Origin: Ktedonobacter robiniae
GTDB taxonomy: Bacteria; Chloroflexota; Ktedonobacteria; Ktedonobacterales; Ktedonobacteraceae
Direction of reading: 5' to 3'
DNA length: 64,000 nt
Assembly (NCBI RefSeq): GCF_016587375.1
Contig: NZ_BNJG01000007.1
Span: forward strand, 1-64,000
Below the pieces are notes generated by a model that searched no databases, was not told the origin of the DNA, and saw nothing but the letters and a program-made list of their open reading frames with translations. Both the position numbers and the translations under genes were made by a program. Positions 62,367 to 64,000 of this stretch are shown one piece after another (the first letter of the stretch is position 1; each line of letters opens with the position of its first letter).

Positions 62367-62398
62367 CTTGAGGATGTTGAAACCTCAAGCATCTTTTT
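62367..62398 (+). terminator. Rho-independent terminator after the NmrA-like gene
   Basis: CTTGAGG (62367-62373) pairs with CCTCAAG (62383-62389), followed by CATCTTTTT. Stem and T-run on the plus strand fit intrinsic termination. Confidence 0.6.
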
Positions 62399-62401
62399 GC
62401 T

Positions 62402-62944
62402 ATGGATGTGCTCCACACTCTGGCAGCGGCGTGCGCGGAAGAAGCATGTGATCTCTGCATTCGTTTGGCTTTGGATCCAGAAGAGCACCTCTGGTTACGC
62501 GAAATACTGGTAGGTGATTTCCCGAGTTGGAAAGAGCGAGTTTCTGATAAATTACTGCTCACGCTGATGACTGATCCAATACCGGCGGTTTGTACTGCGG
62601 TCATGGAGGTGTGGTGCTACCGGTCCTCGCAGATCATTCCTCTTCATCTGATTTTGCCCTATTTGCGTCATGAGGGGAAACATGTACGCGAAACAGCGAT
62701 TAAAACGTTGATGGCCGCCAAGCAACATGTTCCCATTGAGCAAGTTTCGGCGCGTGGCCACTCGCTACGAGAAGCGTGCGCTCAATTTCCTGGCTATGGT
62801 CACGCTTGCCTGTATTCTGCTTTGGTTATGATTTGCAAACAGGCCCGAGTTCATTTAACTGAACACGATTTCATAGACTCGTTTGATGCGTTCGCCTTTC
62901 TCCGTACGCCTTTTTTTTCTGGTAATAACGTGTTGCATCTGTGA
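62402..62944 (+). CDS. HEAT-repeat-like helical protein, possibly N-terminally truncated
   Basis: 180 residues, almost entirely helical: DVLHTLAAACAEEACDLCIR, RVSDKLLLTLMTDPIPAVCT, HLILPYLRHEGKHVRETAIK. The paired helices and VRETAIKTL-type turns look like HEAT repeats, which bind proteins. There is no clear ribosome site before the ATG, and helical coding potential continues upstream in another frame, so the N terminus may have been lost by frameshift. Confidence 0.5.
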   Translation: MDVLHTLAAACAEEACDLCIRLALDPEEHLWLREILVGDFPSWKERVSDKLLLTLMTDPIPAVCTAVMEVWCYRSSQIIPLHLILPYLRHEGKHVRETAIKTLMAAKQHVPIEQVSARGHSLREACAQFPGYGHACLYSALVMICKQARVHLTEHDFIDSFDAFAFLRTPFFSGNNVLHL

Positions 62945-63056
62945 TAGCAGGAAAATACAAATGATACATGTGGAGCAAGTGTTGCGCTCTTTCCTTTAGA
63001 GAGAAAGAGATTTCTCACCTTGAAGCATGAGCGATGAACAAAGGAGTTGACCTATT

Positions 63057-63281
63057 ATGAGTCATGAGCACTTCGCTAAAGAAGGAAAGCGAATACGGGT
63101 CACGAGTTACGGTCCGTTCCGGGGATTGAAAGGAACGATTGTGCGCGTTAACATTATTGATGGCGAAGAAGATGACCCGTTTTTTGGTTTTTACCTGATT
63201 GCTCTGGACTCGCTACGGGAACCAATGTGGTTTGAGCACAACGAGATCGAATTCATAGATGCTCTTTTAGAATTAAGATAA
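63057..63281 (+). CDS. Small KOW-like hypothetical protein
   Basis: 74 residues: GKRIRVTSYGPFRGLKGTIV and RVNIIDGEEDDPFFGFYLIA. The beta-rich pattern with a G-LKGTIV turn resembles a KOW or SH3-like barrel as found in ribosomal and transcription proteins. AAAGGAG lies 11 bases before the ATG. Function unknown. The cupredoxin gene starts 5 bases later, so they probably form an operon. Confidence 0.6.
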   Translation: MSHEHFAKEGKRIRVTSYGPFRGLKGTIVRVNIIDGEEDDPFFGFYLIALDSLREPMWFEHNEIEFIDALLELR

Positions 63282-63286
63282 AGCAT

Positions 63287-63682
63287 ATGTTGAGAAAATC
63301 AGGCGTCATCCTGGCCCTATGGAGCGTTATCGTCCTTCTCCTAGCAGCCTGTGGCACTGCGAGCAATGCGAATCCTGCTTCTCACGCTACAGAGAACACC
63401 GTTCATATGAGCAGTATGCAGTTTGTCCAGTCGTCCATCACTATTAAAAAGGGAGAAAGTGTCACATTGGTTGCTGATACGATAACGACGCACATTATCG
63501 CTAATGGAACCTGGGAGCAGGGTAAGGCACATCCAGGCGCCGAGCCGGGTGCATCGCAGATCAAGGATTTGCAAGTTGCAGGCAATAGTCCGCAGACGAT
63601 TGGTCCTTTCACTACGGCAGGAACGTTCAAGCTCTATTGTACGATCCATTCTGGTATGAACCTGACTGTCCAGGTAGTGTAG
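63287..63682 (+). CDS. Cupredoxin-domain lipoprotein
   Basis: 131 residues. A signal peptide ends in lipobox LLAAC (Cys near 22), followed by a low-complexity linker. The plastocyanin-like domain has one ligand His in ITTHIIANG and the C-terminal cluster LYCTIHSGMNLTV providing Cys, His and Met. This is the complete type-1 copper set. It is expected to be a membrane-anchored, extracytoplasmic electron carrier or copper binder. The next gene encodes a membrane protein. Confidence 0.87.
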   Translation: MLRKSGVILALWSVIVLLLAACGTASNANPASHATENTVHMSSMQFVQSSITIKKGESVTLVADTITTHIIANGTWEQGKAHPGAEPGASQIKDLQVAGNSPQTIGPFTTAGTFKLYCTIHSGMNLTVQVV

Positions 63683-63815
63683 GAGTACCGAACCGTCAAG
63701 CAGGGATGAATGAAATACATACCATCTCTTCCTAAATAAACAAAAAGGTACAAAAGATGAGAGCGCACCAGCCATACATTTTCAGGCGCATGGTGGGCTA
63801 GTAAAGGTGAAAGCA

Positions 63816-64000
63816 ATGAATACAACGACTCATCCTCGTATTGAAACTCGACCACTACTAGAAGAATCTGTAAAGCCGCAATCTGACAGACAGTCTCCAG
63901 AACGCGTAATTCCGATCGCGAATCTGGCGTTGGTCGGCCTGCAACTGATCGTTGGCTATGCCTGGTTGCTAGCTGGTGTCGATAAGATCCTGCTGGGAAC
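63816..64000 (+). CDS. Membrane protein, partial (runs off the window)
   Basis: ATG with AAGGTG upstream opens MNTTTHPRIETRPLLEESVK, a polar N terminus of about 38 residues. A membrane helix LALVGLQLIVGYAWLLAGVD then runs into the window edge. The pattern suggests a DoxX- or thiosulfate-oxidase-like small membrane protein, but too little is visible. It lies about 130 bases after the cupredoxin gene. Confidence 0.6.
   Translation, partial: MNTTTHPRIETRPLLEESVKPQSDRQSPERVIPIANLALVGLQLIVGYAWLLAGVDKILLG

Noticed and set aside
1..64000. CRISPR array, tRNA or rRNA genes
   Set aside because: No regularly spaced repeat-spacer pattern and no cloverleaf or rRNA-like sequence was noticed on either strand; short tRNAs could still be missed by eye.

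Overview
This window looks like a piece of a Ktedonobacteria (Chloroflexota) chromosome of intermediate GC. I infer this from family recognition alone: a MalT-like LuxR ATPase with the short N-terminal domain and 71-residue companion protein I associate with that class, MocR-type regulators, two carbohydrate ABC operons without their own ATPase, and a very dense load of decaying insertion sequences. No rRNA, tRNA, CRISPR array or replication origin was seen.

Layout. 0-1.7 kb: a broken TnpB gene whose end is joined in frame to a MerR fragment. 1.9-3.8 kb: a short-chain reductase, a J-domain protein and small ORFs. 4.4-16 kb: a sugar locus. On the minus strand lie a binding protein, two permeases, an MGH1-like glycosidase and a CE7 acetyl esterase. 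A GntR/UTRA regulator follows, and on the plus strand an ROK kinase, a mannose-6-phosphate isomerase and a second MGH1-like glycosidase. Near-identical operator-like sequences precede the binding-protein gene and the GntR/ROK divergon, so the locus probably forms one regulon. 16-22 kb: a multi-PAS histidine kinase, a LysR regulator and a divergent FUSC-type membrane protein. 22.3-24.4 kb: a strikingly GC-rich, actinobacterial-looking insert with abrupt edges. 24.7-30 kb: an IscB remnant, reductases, a nitroreductase, a full-length MocR regulator and an ISL3 remnant. 29.7-32.3 kb: a SufR-like regulator divergent from a DUF2231-Rieske protein across a perfect palindrome, then folE. 32.4-39.3 kb: a second sugar operon (LacI, binding protein, two permeases, GH130 enzyme, Gfo/Idh oxidoreductase).

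39.5-50 kb is an insertion-battered zone: a CoxM-like pseudogene, an IS110 element, a PLP decarboxylase with a frameshift, a cysteine synthase, and a two-component system split by two adjacent insertions. One insertion is a 1,446-bp unit bounded by 103-bp inverted repeats that carries an APH-type kinase and no transposase. The other is a second IS110 element. 50-64 kb: the large LuxR regulator, a run of small stress or detoxification-type genes, more IS debris, a degraded second MocR gene, two reductases, and the start of a cupredoxin/membrane-protein cluster running off the right edge.

Two themes cross the window. First, a sequence of about 85-100 bp that normally sits upstream of the MocR gene occurs four times, and at least two copies lie at gene-truncating junctions. 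Second, several otherwise good genes are broken by a single base, often in or beside a homopolymer, which could be real decay or assembly error. All function calls rest on motif and family recognition without database searches.
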